From JASGDC01 sp047608145 (GTDB lineage Bacteria > Actinomycetota > Actinomycetes > Actinomycetales > Micrococcaceae): a stretch of 64,000 nucleotides of DNA. The stretch is from positions 54,864 through 118,863 of the forward strand of contig JASGDC010000022.1 in NCBI GenBank assembly GCA_047608145.1, written 5' to 3'. The notes beneath the pieces were generated by a model that saw only the letters and a program-made list of their open reading frames with translations, was not told the origin of the DNA and did no database searches. Shown piece after piece: positions 45,971 through 53,460 of the stretch. Within the stretch, counting starts at the first letter, position 1. The number at the start of each line of letters is the position of its first letter. A program made the translations under genes and the position numbers.

Positions 45971-46870
45971 TTATTTCATGCCAGTAATACCGGTAATCAT
46001 GCCAGTATGTTTAGTTACTAGTCGGTCTTTTGCTTCAGATTTACCAGGAATTGCTACAGCACGTATATTACCACCCAAATCTGCTGCGTAAATTACGCCA
46101 GTTTCTTCATCAATAGCTAACCCTATGGTGTCTTCAAAACCGTCAGCTAGAACTTCTGGTTTCTCACCTGTTTCACCTTTTGCTGGCAATGGTGCACGGT
46201 TAACGCTATTTCCACTTTCGCCATGACCACGGTCAGTCCAATATAGGTAACCATCATAAATTTCAATATCGATAGGTTCAGGAAGTTTATCCCAAAGTAC
46301 TTCAATATCGCTACGGTTATCAGCGGTTTTACCTTCTGGAATTTCTAAGCCAGCACGTAGGATTTGTCCACCACCATTACCAGGGCCTTTTTGAGTCCAA
46401 TACAAGTAGCCATTTTCAGTATCTACACCACAACCAACACATTCAGCATAGTCACCATCAGCTGAATCATTAACTACTAACTCAGTCAGACCACTACCAT
46501 CAGTGCGAACAGTGAATACTTTATAGCCTTCACGATCACTGAAGTATAAATTGCCGTTGCCGTCAGTAACTAATTGTTTACCAGTGGTAAACTCTCCGAC
46601 TGGAGTAAGGTCAGTAACTTCGCCACCAGCAAGTGGTGCAGAGCGAACTTGGCCATCTTGAGCTTTGAATTTTAATAAGGTAGTGTCTTCACCTTTTTTA
46701 GCTTTTGGCACTTCGCCCATAGTAGTCCAGTACACAGTATCATCAATCACGACAATGCCATCTGGACAAGATCCAGTCTTTATTTCAAGAGGAGTTGTCT
46801 CGCCACTCTCAATATCAACTCGAATAATTTCGCTTGTTTGAAAACTTAATGCAAGCAGTTCTTTGAACAT
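45971..46870 (-). CDS. YWTD/SMP-30-like beta-propeller protein
   Basis: 299 residues made of repeated LYWTD/LYFSD blades (TVYWTTMGEV, NLYFSDREGY, YLYWTQKGPGNGG, YLYWTDRGHGESGN, VIYAADLGGN), the layout of low-density-lipoprotein-receptor or SMP-30/strictosidine-synthase-type propellers. No signal peptide, so probably cytoplasmic. May be a lactonase or sugar-binding protein; I cannot choose. It precedes the hydroxyacyl-CoA dehydrogenase-like gene in the same direction. Confidence 0.75.
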   Translation of the reverse strand: MFKELLALSFQTSEIIRVDIESGETTPLEIKTGSCPDGIVVIDDTVYWTTMGEVPKAKKGEDTTLLKFKAQDGQVRSAPLAGGEVTDLTPVGEFTTGKQLVTDGNGNLYFSDREGYKVFTVRTDGSGLTELVVNDSADGDYAECVGCGVDTENGYLYWTQKGPGNGGGQILRAGLEIPEGKTADNRSDIEVLWDKLPEPIDIEIYDGYLYWTDRGHGESGNSVNRAPLPAKGETGEKPEVLADGFEDTIGLAIDEETGVIYAADLGGNIRAVAIPGKSEAKDRLVTKHTGMITGITGMK

Positions 46871-46986
46871 AATTAAATATCACTTTCGTTAAAAATGTTA
46901 CTTATATCATACTTGTTATTTGCTTTATTTACTAAGGGAAAAGCACAATAGCTTATAATTAAGTTATGTATTTAATTTTTGAATAA

Positions 46987-47101
46987 GAAATGACTAATGA
47001 CCCACTAGTCACTGTGAGCAATGTTACTAGTGCATAGTTCTCTTGTATTTATTAGTCATTTTTAAGCTACTCACCTTCTTTTAAGTTGGTGTTTAGTGGC
47101 T
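46987..47101. other. Intergenic stretch with two stem-loops ahead of a GNAT gene
   Basis: AAATGACTAAT (from about 46988) can pair with ATTAGTCATTT around 47052-47062, enclosing a loop with ACTAGT repeats, and a T-run follows. A second hairpin (AGCTACTCACC/GGTGTTTAGTGGCT with wobble and bulge) ends near 47101. Could be a terminated small RNA or a leader; no known riboswitch recognised. Confidence 0.35.
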
Positions 47102-47158
47102 ATTAAGGAAATTTTAGCGTATTAGATGGACTAGGAAGTAAAACAAAAGAAAGACGTG

Positions 47159-47632
47159 ATGCGACTAGTAAAACCAGAGGAAATTGAACAGCTTAGGCAA
47201 TTATTAATTGATTCCTACAGTTTTGATTATGACCTTAATGAAGGATACAAGGCTGACATTCTTGATGTTGAGTCTAGGCTGCATACTTCAAATAACTATG
47301 TCATTGAAGAAAACGGTGAACTAGTTGCTACAGTTTCAGTGCCTTATGAAGATGAGAAAGTTACTGAGCAGTCACTTCCCAATGAAATGGATTTTCGGCA
47401 GTTAGCAGTTTCACCAAAACATCGTCGTAAAGGCTATGCATCTAAGATTATTAAAAACTTGGAAGAGATTGCTCGAAAACGTGGCTATAAAAAGCTTATG
47501 TTGGTTACTGGACCAGAGATGAAGACTGCACAAAACCTTTATCATGCATTAGGGTTTGAACAGCCAAAAGAGCGCGAAACCTATATCCCATCTTTTGGGA
47601 TTACTTTGTTGATTTTCATTAAAGAAATTTAA
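47159..47632 (+). CDS. GNAT-family N-acetyltransferase
   Basis: 157 residues; acetyl-CoA-binding motif A is DFRQLAVSPKHRRKGYASKI (about residue 80) and the C-terminal MTAQNLYHALGFEQPKERET pattern is typical. The substrate is unknown. Start ATG 47159 or GTG 47156. Followed directly by a parS-like site. Confidence 0.85.
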   Translation: MRLVKPEEIEQLRQLLIDSYSFDYDLNEGYKADILDVESRLHTSNNYVIEENGELVATVSVPYEDEKVTEQSLPNEMDFRQLAVSPKHRRKGYASKIIKNLEEIARKRGYKKLMLVTGPEMKTAQNLYHALGFEQPKERETYIPSFGITLLIFIKEI

Positions 47633-47648
47633 TGTTTCACATGAAACA
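47633..47648. promoter_or_regulatory. parS: parS-like site
   Basis: TGTTTCACATGAAACA, one base from the parS consensus TGTTTCACGTGAAACA (central CG to CA), immediately after the GNAT stop codon. Confidence 0.75.
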
Positions 47649-47658
47649 TTAGTGTTGT

Positions 47659-48144
47659 TTATAACGGGCCAAGTACGTCTTTGGGATCAGCTTTAAGTTG
47701 CAATGTTTCTAGAACTTTAAGAAGTTCTCGTTCTTCATAGCGAAAATGACTTTCCATAATCGCAGCGGTACCTTCTAGGTGTCTATCAAGTTCTTATATA
47801 GTTGCTTCTTTTACCACTGCATTCTCTAACTCAGTGATTAGCTAAGCAATCGTAGAATGGTCTTGTTTTAGGTAGTTTAGCGTTTCTTTTAGTTGTGGGT
47901 ATTGCGCTGGAATAGCTGGGAAAAGTTCCCGATCTTCACCTTCGTGGTGACCAGTCAAAGCTGTACAAAACCCATGGCAAAATAGGAGTAAATCTCGGGT
48001 TGCGTATTTAGCAGATTTGCCTTTAGCTATAGTATCTTGAGTTAGTGTTAACACATCACGAAGTTTTTGGTGAACTGCTTGCAATTCTTTACTCCATGCT
48101 ACGACTCTAGCGGTTTCATTATTGTGGTAATTTTCGTTATTCAT
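47659..48144 (-). pseudogene. Hemerythrin-HHE-like protein, two nonsense codons
   Basis: A 161-residue hemerythrin-like four-helix protein (HHGEGEDRELFPAIP-type motif: CTALTGHHEGEDRELFPAIP, then DHSTIA). In-frame TAG at 47844-47842 follows DHSTIA, where a Trp is plausible, and TAA at 47796-47794 where Gln fits; both can come from single transitions. The frame continues ESHFRYEERELLKVLETLQL to the stop at 47659. The shorter ORF (47842-48144) is the N-terminal part. Such proteins bind a di-iron centre and react with oxygen or nitric oxide. Confidence 0.85.
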
Positions 48145-48396
48145 ATTTGGTAATCAGTATACCGTAGGCGAATAACTACTTGTTATTTAACTATATTTTT
48201 AATAAAAAGTGGAGTGTTTAGAGCCATCCCCTTGCTCTAAACATCTCATAGCAGTCATTTGAAAGATCTAGCTATCTATATGTTAAATATAAACTGCACT
48301 ACTGGCAAAAATAAGTTTCAGGGGTGTCATGAGATATGATGAAAGTAGTATTTGTGTCAGCGTTGACTACTATAAGTTAATAGGAAGGGATTGCGC

Positions 48397-48579
48397 ATGA
48401 AGAAGACGTGGCGTGCTTCAGTACTCATATTTGTAGCACTTTTAACTCTGACTGCCTGTAGTGGAGTAGAAAATAGTTTCAAAGATTCCACTTATAAACC
48501 TTCGGCATCTAGTAGTCCTAAGCCTTCAGTAACTGCTTCAACTAAACCAGCTGCTAACTTCTTCTTTGTTTCTTTGTGA
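48397..48579 (+). pseudogene. Truncated lipoprotein
   Basis: A lipoprotein signal (MKKTWRASVLIFVALLTLTACSGVEN, lipobox LTAC) followed by a Ser/Pro/Lys-rich linker (SASSSPKPSVTASTKPAAN) that then ends in NFFFVSL. The last codons are the antisense of an unrelated DUF3987-like fragment, so the lipoprotein was cut by a deletion or insertion. GGAAGGG precedes ATG 48397, so the remnant could still be translated. Confidence 0.75.
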
Positions 48580-48745
48580 AACTTAATAGAATCTATGGAA
48601 TATTCAAGTACAGCTCTAGCACCTTTAACGTGGTGTGTTTCGATAGTGTCGCTCATGTCCAGTTCAGCTAACACTAACGATAACTTAGCTAGGTTACTTT
48701 TTCTTATCTCGCAATATAGAGGGTAGTTAAGTATTTTTAAGGCTT
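48570..48745 (-). pseudogene. DUF3987-type (phage/plasmid primase-helicase) C-terminal fragment
   Basis: Reads (minus) NLAKLSLVLAELDMSDTIET, HHVKGARAVLEYSIDSIKFH, the tail pattern of DUF3987/primase-type proteins (N-x-x-R-L-A-L-x-L-A-L-L-D then xVxxxHxxxALxLWxYxxxSAxxxF). Only ~60 residues remain; both ends are cut, the left one inside the lipoprotein. Evidence of a former integrated element. Confidence 0.5.
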
Positions 48746-48761
48746 AGCTACCCTCTATTTT
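48716..48761. terminator. Hairpin in the decay zone
   Basis: ATAGAGGGTAG and CTACCCTCTAT, extended by TAAG/CTTA pairs, with an 11-nt loop; T-run (TTTTCTT) on the + strand side. Probably a terminator left from the former element. Confidence 0.6.
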
Positions 48762-48873
48762 CTTGTCTACTGCTATTTTTCAAGGTTTATGAGCGGGTAT
48801 TGTACAGAAAATACGGTTTTCTTAACAATGGTTAAAGGTATTGTTAAAACTATATACATTGCATGAACTATTG

Positions 48874-49056
48874 CTATAGGTATGCTGCTGCGAAGTCTCT
48901 AGGACTATCCCATACAGTGCTACATGATCTACATTCCACGTTGTAAATAGTTGCTCGTAGTGTGTAATTGACTTCATGCTGAGTATTCTTATATTTGAGT
49001 TCTCCACACTCAGGGCATGGAATACGTGGTGTTACAGTTACACGGGGCGAAAATGC
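48874..49056 (-). pseudogene. Zinc-ribbon protein remnant
   Basis: Minus-strand frame reads TPRIPCPECGELKYKNTQHE, VNYTLRATIYNVECRSCSTV, WDSPRDFAAAYL-stop: two CxxC pairs spaced as in a zinc ribbon. No start codon is visible and TGA lies directly upstream, so it is a remnant or starts at an unusual codon. It lies beside the integrase remnant and probably belongs to the same element. Confidence 0.4.
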
Positions 49057-49063
49057 TCACAAT

Positions 49064-49210
49064 GCAGGTGTCATTAAAGCTGGATCTAGACAATTAGGCA
49101 ATACCGATGATGTGAATGAACGACATTACCAAGCTAGAGTTACTCGAGAAGTGCATAATAGCGAATTTTTACCCGACTTCTTAGATGATGATTTTAATGA
49201 ATTTGAATAA
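49064..49210 (+). pseudogene. Tyrosine-integrase C-terminal remnant next to tRNA-Met
   Basis: Reads AGVIKAGSRQLGNTDDVNER, HYQARVTREVHNSEFLPDFL, ending DDDFNEFE-stop. The pattern R-Q-L-G-(H/N)...T-x-x-x-Y resembles the last part of tyrosine recombinases (RQLGHSS...TERHY). Only the catalytic-Tyr end remains. It lies 85 bp from the 3' end of tRNA-Met, the classical position of an integrase beside its attachment site. Confidence 0.5.
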
Positions 49211-49294
49211 TAAACGACTATTAAACGACTACTTTATGCACTTTATTTAAAAAAGTAATTCCCCTACTTCACTACGGAAGTAAGGGATTGGCTG

Positions 49295-49368
49295 TAGCTG
49301 GGAGGGGACTCGAACCCCCGACCTCACGATTATGAGTCGTGCGCTCTAACCAGCTGAGCTACCCAGCC
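49295..49368 (-). tRNA. tRNA-Met (anticodon CAT, elongator type)
   Basis: Minus strand GGCTGGG...CCCAGCT acceptor stem with a G-U pair, D-arm GCTCAGCTGGTTAGAGC, anticodon loop CTCATAA, T-arm GGTTCGAGTCC. 74 nt. CAT with this body is elongator Met; a lysidine-modified Ile tRNA cannot be fully excluded by eye. An integrase remnant lies beside its 3' end. Confidence 0.93.
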
Positions 49369-49431
49369 AAAATAATGTCAAATGACATCAACAACTAACT
49401 ATATCAATAATTTATGCAAAGGTGGTAATTC

Positions 49432-50466
49432 TCACTTAGCCTTTTTCTTATCCAATGTTTTACGAAGGTTGCGACGCGCATTTAGTGCAGTAGTTAGCCC
49501 TTTGTATTTAGCTTTTGAAATTGGAATATCATAAGTTGATGGAATAGTTACGGTATCTTTCTTGGTGAATTTTTTCTTAAATACAGTTACATTTTTAAGC
49601 TCAGGGTAACTCTCACTAGCGATACCCATTAAATCAATCTGCTTTGCACCTTGATCTTTCATATCTTGCATTAAATTCCACAAATTGAAGTAAGTTGCGT
49701 ATGAGTCACGAGCCAATTCGTTATTTGCTGCGAAGTAGTATCGAGCTTCGTTTCCATAAATAGTGCCTATAGCCCAGCAAGCTGGCTTACCTTCTAAGTA
49801 ACTTACATATAGAGCCACGTTTTCTGGCATACCAGTTAGCATTGTTTCATAAACACTTGATGGATGTACTCGGAAACCAGCTCGCTTCCCAGTGTTAGCC
49901 ATTAGGTCGTGCAAGCCATCATGCATTTGCTTAGCAGCTTCTTCACCAGTGTATTTCTTAACTTCTAGTGGTTGTTTGCTAGCTAGACGGTAACTTCGGC
50001 GGACATCATTTTTAAAAGATGAAAAGATCTTTTTTGTTTCAGGTGTTAAATCTACAATCACAGTTTCGTCATACATATTATGCTCAAAAGGGTTCATAGC
50101 TTTAAGTATTTGGTGGCGTAGCTGCATTCTTAGGAAAAGTGGTTTAGGTGCTGGAGCAGTTTTTAACTGATTTAAGATTGCATCAACTAATTCTTGTTCA
50201 TCAGTTTCAGTTGGTTCTGCTAGCCAAATTGGCCCAAATTTAAGCCAAACATAACTGCGCAAAGGCGCATCATATTTGAAAAGCTGGGCAGCTGCCATTG
50301 GCTTATCGTTTTTGTAATATACAAAGAGTCCTAAAGAACTACGTCCGTCAATACGAGTTTCGTAGTCTGTCCATACGGGAGTTTGTTCAATTGGGACGAT
50401 TAAATCTGGATATTGAGCTAGAAAATCAGTGAATTTAGCTGGTTCAAATTTTTTTGCAGTAAACAT
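49432..50466 (-). CDS. FemAB-family peptidoglycan interpeptide-bridge aminoacyltransferase (1)
   Basis: 344 residues of the FemX/MurM type (aminoacyl-tRNA-dependent lipid II branch formation). Two GNAT-like subdomains; family regions PIEQTPVWTDYETRIDGRS, YVWLKFGPIWL, TPETKKIFSSFKNDVRRSYR, DGLHDLMANTGKRAGFRVHPSS, VYETMLTGMPENVALYVSYL and the C-terminal basic linker. It diverges from a second FemAB gene across a ~107-bp promoter region. Amino acid and position of transfer are not readable; a bridge extension in the cell wall is the inferred role. Confidence 0.87.
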   Translation of the reverse strand: MFTAKKFEPAKFTDFLAQYPDLIVPIEQTPVWTDYETRIDGRSSLGLFVYYKNDKPMAAAQLFKYDAPLRSYVWLKFGPIWLAEPTETDEQELVDAILNQLKTAPAPKPLFLRMQLRHQILKAMNPFEHNMYDETVIVDLTPETKKIFSSFKNDVRRSYRLASKQPLEVKKYTGEEAAKQMHDGLHDLMANTGKRAGFRVHPSSVYETMLTGMPENVALYVSYLEGKPACWAIGTIYGNEARYYFAANNELARDSYATYFNLWNLMQDMKDQGAKQIDLMGIASESYPELKNVTVFKKKFTKKDTVTIPSTYDIPISKAKYKGLTTALNARRNLRKTLDKKKAK

Positions 50467-50573
50467 TAAGAAACGTTGCCACCCTTTCAGTGCATAATTA
50501 CAATTTATTTTACGATAAGATTGAATAGTTTACTGCCATTTATTTAGCTAATTTTACGGAGAATATAACAAGC

Positions 50574-51581
50574 ATGTATCGTTATAAGAAACTTACTCAA
50601 GCTCAGTTCGATGAAATTGCTGATGCACACCCAGATACCTTTATCCCTTTCGAGCAGTCACCAGAATGGGATAAGTTTGATGAATTAATGGGGGGTCGTG
50701 ATATCCAAGGTGTGTTTGGTTACTATAATGATGTGGGTGAGATTGTAGCTACTGCAAAGATTAATATCATGCATCAAAAGCTACGCACTTCAGTAGTTAT
50801 TACTCAAGGGCCAATTTGGTACGTTGAGTCGACTGCAAAAGCTGAAACTGAGCTTGTTGAAACTCTTAAAAAGCAATTTACTAAAGATAAAAAGACGGGT
50901 GCCCTTTATTTCCGTTTACAACTTAACAATGAAATTCCGGGTGCAGTGCGGCCATTTGAGCTAGTGACTTTTGACCGTGCAATGTATATCGATATTACTC
51001 CGGACGAGAAGGCGCTACTAAAGTCTTTCAAAGCTGATGTGCGCCAGAGTATCCGTAAAGCTGGCCGCCTAGGTGTAGAAGTACGTGAAATTCCTAATGA
51101 TGAGCGTGAGCAGCTTATCGAGAATGAATTAATGGACTTGATGAATGAGACTCAGGAACGTAACGATTTCCGTGGTCATCCAGCTCGTGTCTACGTAAAC
51201 ATGATGAAGGCATTCCCAGAAAAGGCTCGACTATATGTAGCCTACTCAGATGAAAAACCAATTGCTTGGTTAATCTCTACAGAATACCGTGGTCATGCAG
51301 TTTACCTGTACGCTGCAAGCGGTCAAGAGGCTCGTAAGAGGTTCGCTACCTATGCTCTACAGTGGTACTGCATCCGTGAAATGAAAGAGCGTGGCAACAA
51401 AGTTTGGGATATGACTGGTATCGAAAGCCCAAACTATCCAAACTTAGAAAATGTAACGGTATTTAAACGTAAATTCTCTAACTGGGAAGTACAGTTTCCA
51501 TTGGTTTATGATGTGCCAGTTAACAAAGCTAAATACAAAGCAATCGCAAAACTATATCAGCTACGCCGTAAAGCACTTTAA
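50574..51581 (+). CDS. FemAB-family peptidoglycan interpeptide-bridge aminoacyltransferase (2)
   Basis: 335 residues, paralogous to the divergent gene at 49432-50466 (same opening FIPFEQSPEWDKFDELMGGR; TPDEKALLKSFKADVRQSIR; DLMNETQERNDFRGHPARVY; AWLISTEYRGHAVYLYAASG). Two such genes suggest two successive or two different residues in the peptidoglycan cross-bridge. It ends 2 bp from the convergent Eis-like pseudogene. Confidence 0.87.
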   Translation: MYRYKKLTQAQFDEIADAHPDTFIPFEQSPEWDKFDELMGGRDIQGVFGYYNDVGEIVATAKINIMHQKLRTSVVITQGPIWYVESTAKAETELVETLKKQFTKDKKTGALYFRLQLNNEIPGAVRPFELVTFDRAMYIDITPDEKALLKSFKADVRQSIRKAGRLGVEVREIPNDEREQLIENELMDLMNETQERNDFRGHPARVYVNMMKAFPEKARLYVAYSDEKPIAWLISTEYRGHAVYLYAASGQEARKRFATYALQWYCIREMKERGNKVWDMTGIESPNYPNLENVTVFKRKFSNWEVQFPLVYDVPVNKAKYKAIAKLYQLRRKAL

Positions 51582-51583
51582 CT

Positions 51584-52765
51584 CTAAAAGTAAGTGCCTA
51601 TCCGAGGTGCTACAGTTGCCACAATAGCTGTAGCTAGTTTTCTAGCTGCAGTTTCTGAGCCAGTGATGTTACCTGAGATATAATGCTCAGTAGCAGTGAC
51701 TGCTCCAGTTATGATTGAAGCCAAAGTGGTTTTATTGAGTTCTATGTCTGCTTTACTATCCATGACTTCTATGCATTTTGCCTTACCATTTACATAGCTA
51801 AATTCGTATACCGTCTTCGTGTCTTGATATGGGTCAGTAACTGCAAGAGTCACTTGTCCTTCATCGGTAGTTTCCAGACTTGAAAGTACAGTCTCAGCAT
51901 CGTTGATTCTAAGCCAAAAGGCATCGTAGGTTTCAGTAGTTTTTAATGCACGTATGTCATTGAGCATGAACTTCAGTGGCATATTTGCATAACTTGATAC
52001 GGTAAGTTTCTTTGCAATATCGTGGGCGCAAATTACTTTCCACAAAGCCTGTTCTGCTTCAATTGTGGTGCTGATTACCTCGTGCAGTTTTATGCCTTTA
52101 CCTCCGTCGACATAATTAAATATGGCATACCCATCTTCATGAAGTAATACTTGCAGTCCATCAGGCTTTATTTTATTATTGCCAAATAGTTCGTATTCTC
52201 AGTGAGCTCGATGGCGGTCATTAGTTCCAGGAGTTTGTTCATGCCATTTATCATAAATTTCGATTATTTTGTCTAGAGACTTTTTAGGATCGACATATTC
52301 AATATCTTTAGCAGTTGCGGGGTTAATCTTTAATTGTGTTTTAGTTAAATCTAATTCATAAGTCTCTGCAAAGGCTGCTGGAGAATAGCCAAAACGCGGG
52401 TAGATGGTAGCTTGTGTAGCAGTTAACGCAGAAAGTGGCGCATTCTTAAACTCGTCATCATTGAAAATTTCATCTAACAAAGCACGCAAAATTCCCAGCC
52501 GACGATGAGTGGCAAGGACACCAACTTCAGTTACGGCAGCAGATGGCAAGAGCTTGCCACCAATATTAACTGTCGAAGGAAAGAATGCGGCAGTTCCGAC
52601 TATTTGGTTTGTTTTATCAGAGATAGCTAATACAAATCGTTTTTCGGTGGTTACTTCTTTATGGAACTTCCACAAATAATCTGACTCTTTTATGCCAAAG
52701 TCACTTACATTAACTTCTTCAATTTCTTGCCAGTTTTTGGTAGTAGCCCTACGAATTTTATACAT
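51584..52765 (-). pseudogene. Eis-like acetyltransferase, one in-frame TGA
   Basis: Reads as one 393-codon frame once a single TGA (52201-52199) is read through: N-terminal GNAT (RRATTKNWQEIEEVN; AVTEVGVLATHRRLGILRAL; TATQATIYPRFGYSPAAFAE), then DRHRAH-stop-EYELFGNNKI, and after it a second domain and SCP2-like C-terminus (LHEDGYAIFNYVDGGK; EVISTTIEAEQALWKVICA; TDPYQDTKTVYEFSYVNGKA). Length and three-part layout match Eis (enhanced intracellular survival) proteins, which acetylate aminoglycosides or protein Lys. TGG to TGA is the simplest lesion. The downstream ORF alone (51584-52045) is only the C-terminal half. Confidence 0.85.
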
Positions 52766-52907
52766 GGTGCTCCTAAACCTAATTACTCTGTATCAGTAAC
52801 ATTATCAAACCCAGAGTTGGTATCTAGAAGTTAAGGTCTAATAAAGTAAAATTGAAATAACCCCAATTTTGTAAAGCTTATACAAAGATGTACCTAGGAG
52901 GTAGCTA

Positions 52908-53330
52908 ATGGCGACTAAAGATCAAGGGCCAAATCCATACGTAGTAAACATTGAAAAAGAAACTCTAGAAAATGAAAACTACCGTACTACTATTTGGACA
53001 GGTAAAAACTTGCAGCTTACGGTAATGTCAATTCAACCAGGTCACGATATTGGGCTAGAAGTTCACGAGGATCATGACCAGTTCCTACGTGTTGAAGCTG
53101 GTAAAGGTCGTGTGCAGATGGGGCCAGCTGGGAGAGAGCTTACTTTTGATGAAGAAGCGAACGATGGCGATGTGATTTTTGTCCCTGCTGGTTCTTGGCA
53201 CAATGTGACAAATATTGGTAATGAACCGTTAAAGGTATACTCAATCTACTCACCACCAGAACATGAACACAATACTATTCACAAGACTTATGAAGAAGCG
53301 ATGGAAGCAGAAGCTCACCGTCACCATTAA
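52908..53330 (+). CDS. Cupin-domain protein
   Basis: 140-residue single-domain cupin. Metal-type ligands appear in the first motif (SIQPGHDIGLEVHEDHDQFLRVEAGKG) and second motif (DVIFVPAGSWHNVTNIGNEP). A His-rich tail (AEAHRHH) may bind metal. Substrate unknown; homologues include oxygenases, isomerases and storage proteins. GGAGG precedes ATG 52908; a terminator follows. Confidence 0.85.
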   Translation: MATKDQGPNPYVVNIEKETLENENYRTTIWTGKNLQLTVMSIQPGHDIGLEVHEDHDQFLRVEAGKGRVQMGPAGRELTFDEEANDGDVIFVPAGSWHNVTNIGNEPLKVYSIYSPPEHEHNTIHKTYEEAMEAEAHRHH

Positions 53331-53346
53331 AGCTTAAAATTTACTG

Positions 53347-53383
53347 AAAAGGGTGTGGCGCTAGAGTATCACACCCTTTTTTC
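53347..53383 (+). terminator. Terminator after the cupin gene
   Basis: AAAAGGGTGTG / CACACCCTTTT with a 12-nt loop and a T-run; classical intrinsic terminator. Confidence 0.93.
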
Positions 53384-53460
53384 TGTTATTTTAAAATAAA
53401 GTTTGTTTAATGAACTAACTTACTAAAGATGATGGACAATCCTATCAAAGACGAGGGAAC

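Noticed and set aside
48995..49063. Start of the 71-residue frame at 48995 as a real gene start
   Set aside because: The first ~23 residues run antisense to the zinc-ribbon remnant; only the part from about 49064 resembles an integrase tail.
51584..52045. Separate hypothetical gene in the second half of the Eis-like locus
   Set aside because: The frame is continuous with the upstream half except for one TGA, and has no own start with a ribosome-binding site; it is the C-terminal half of one protein.
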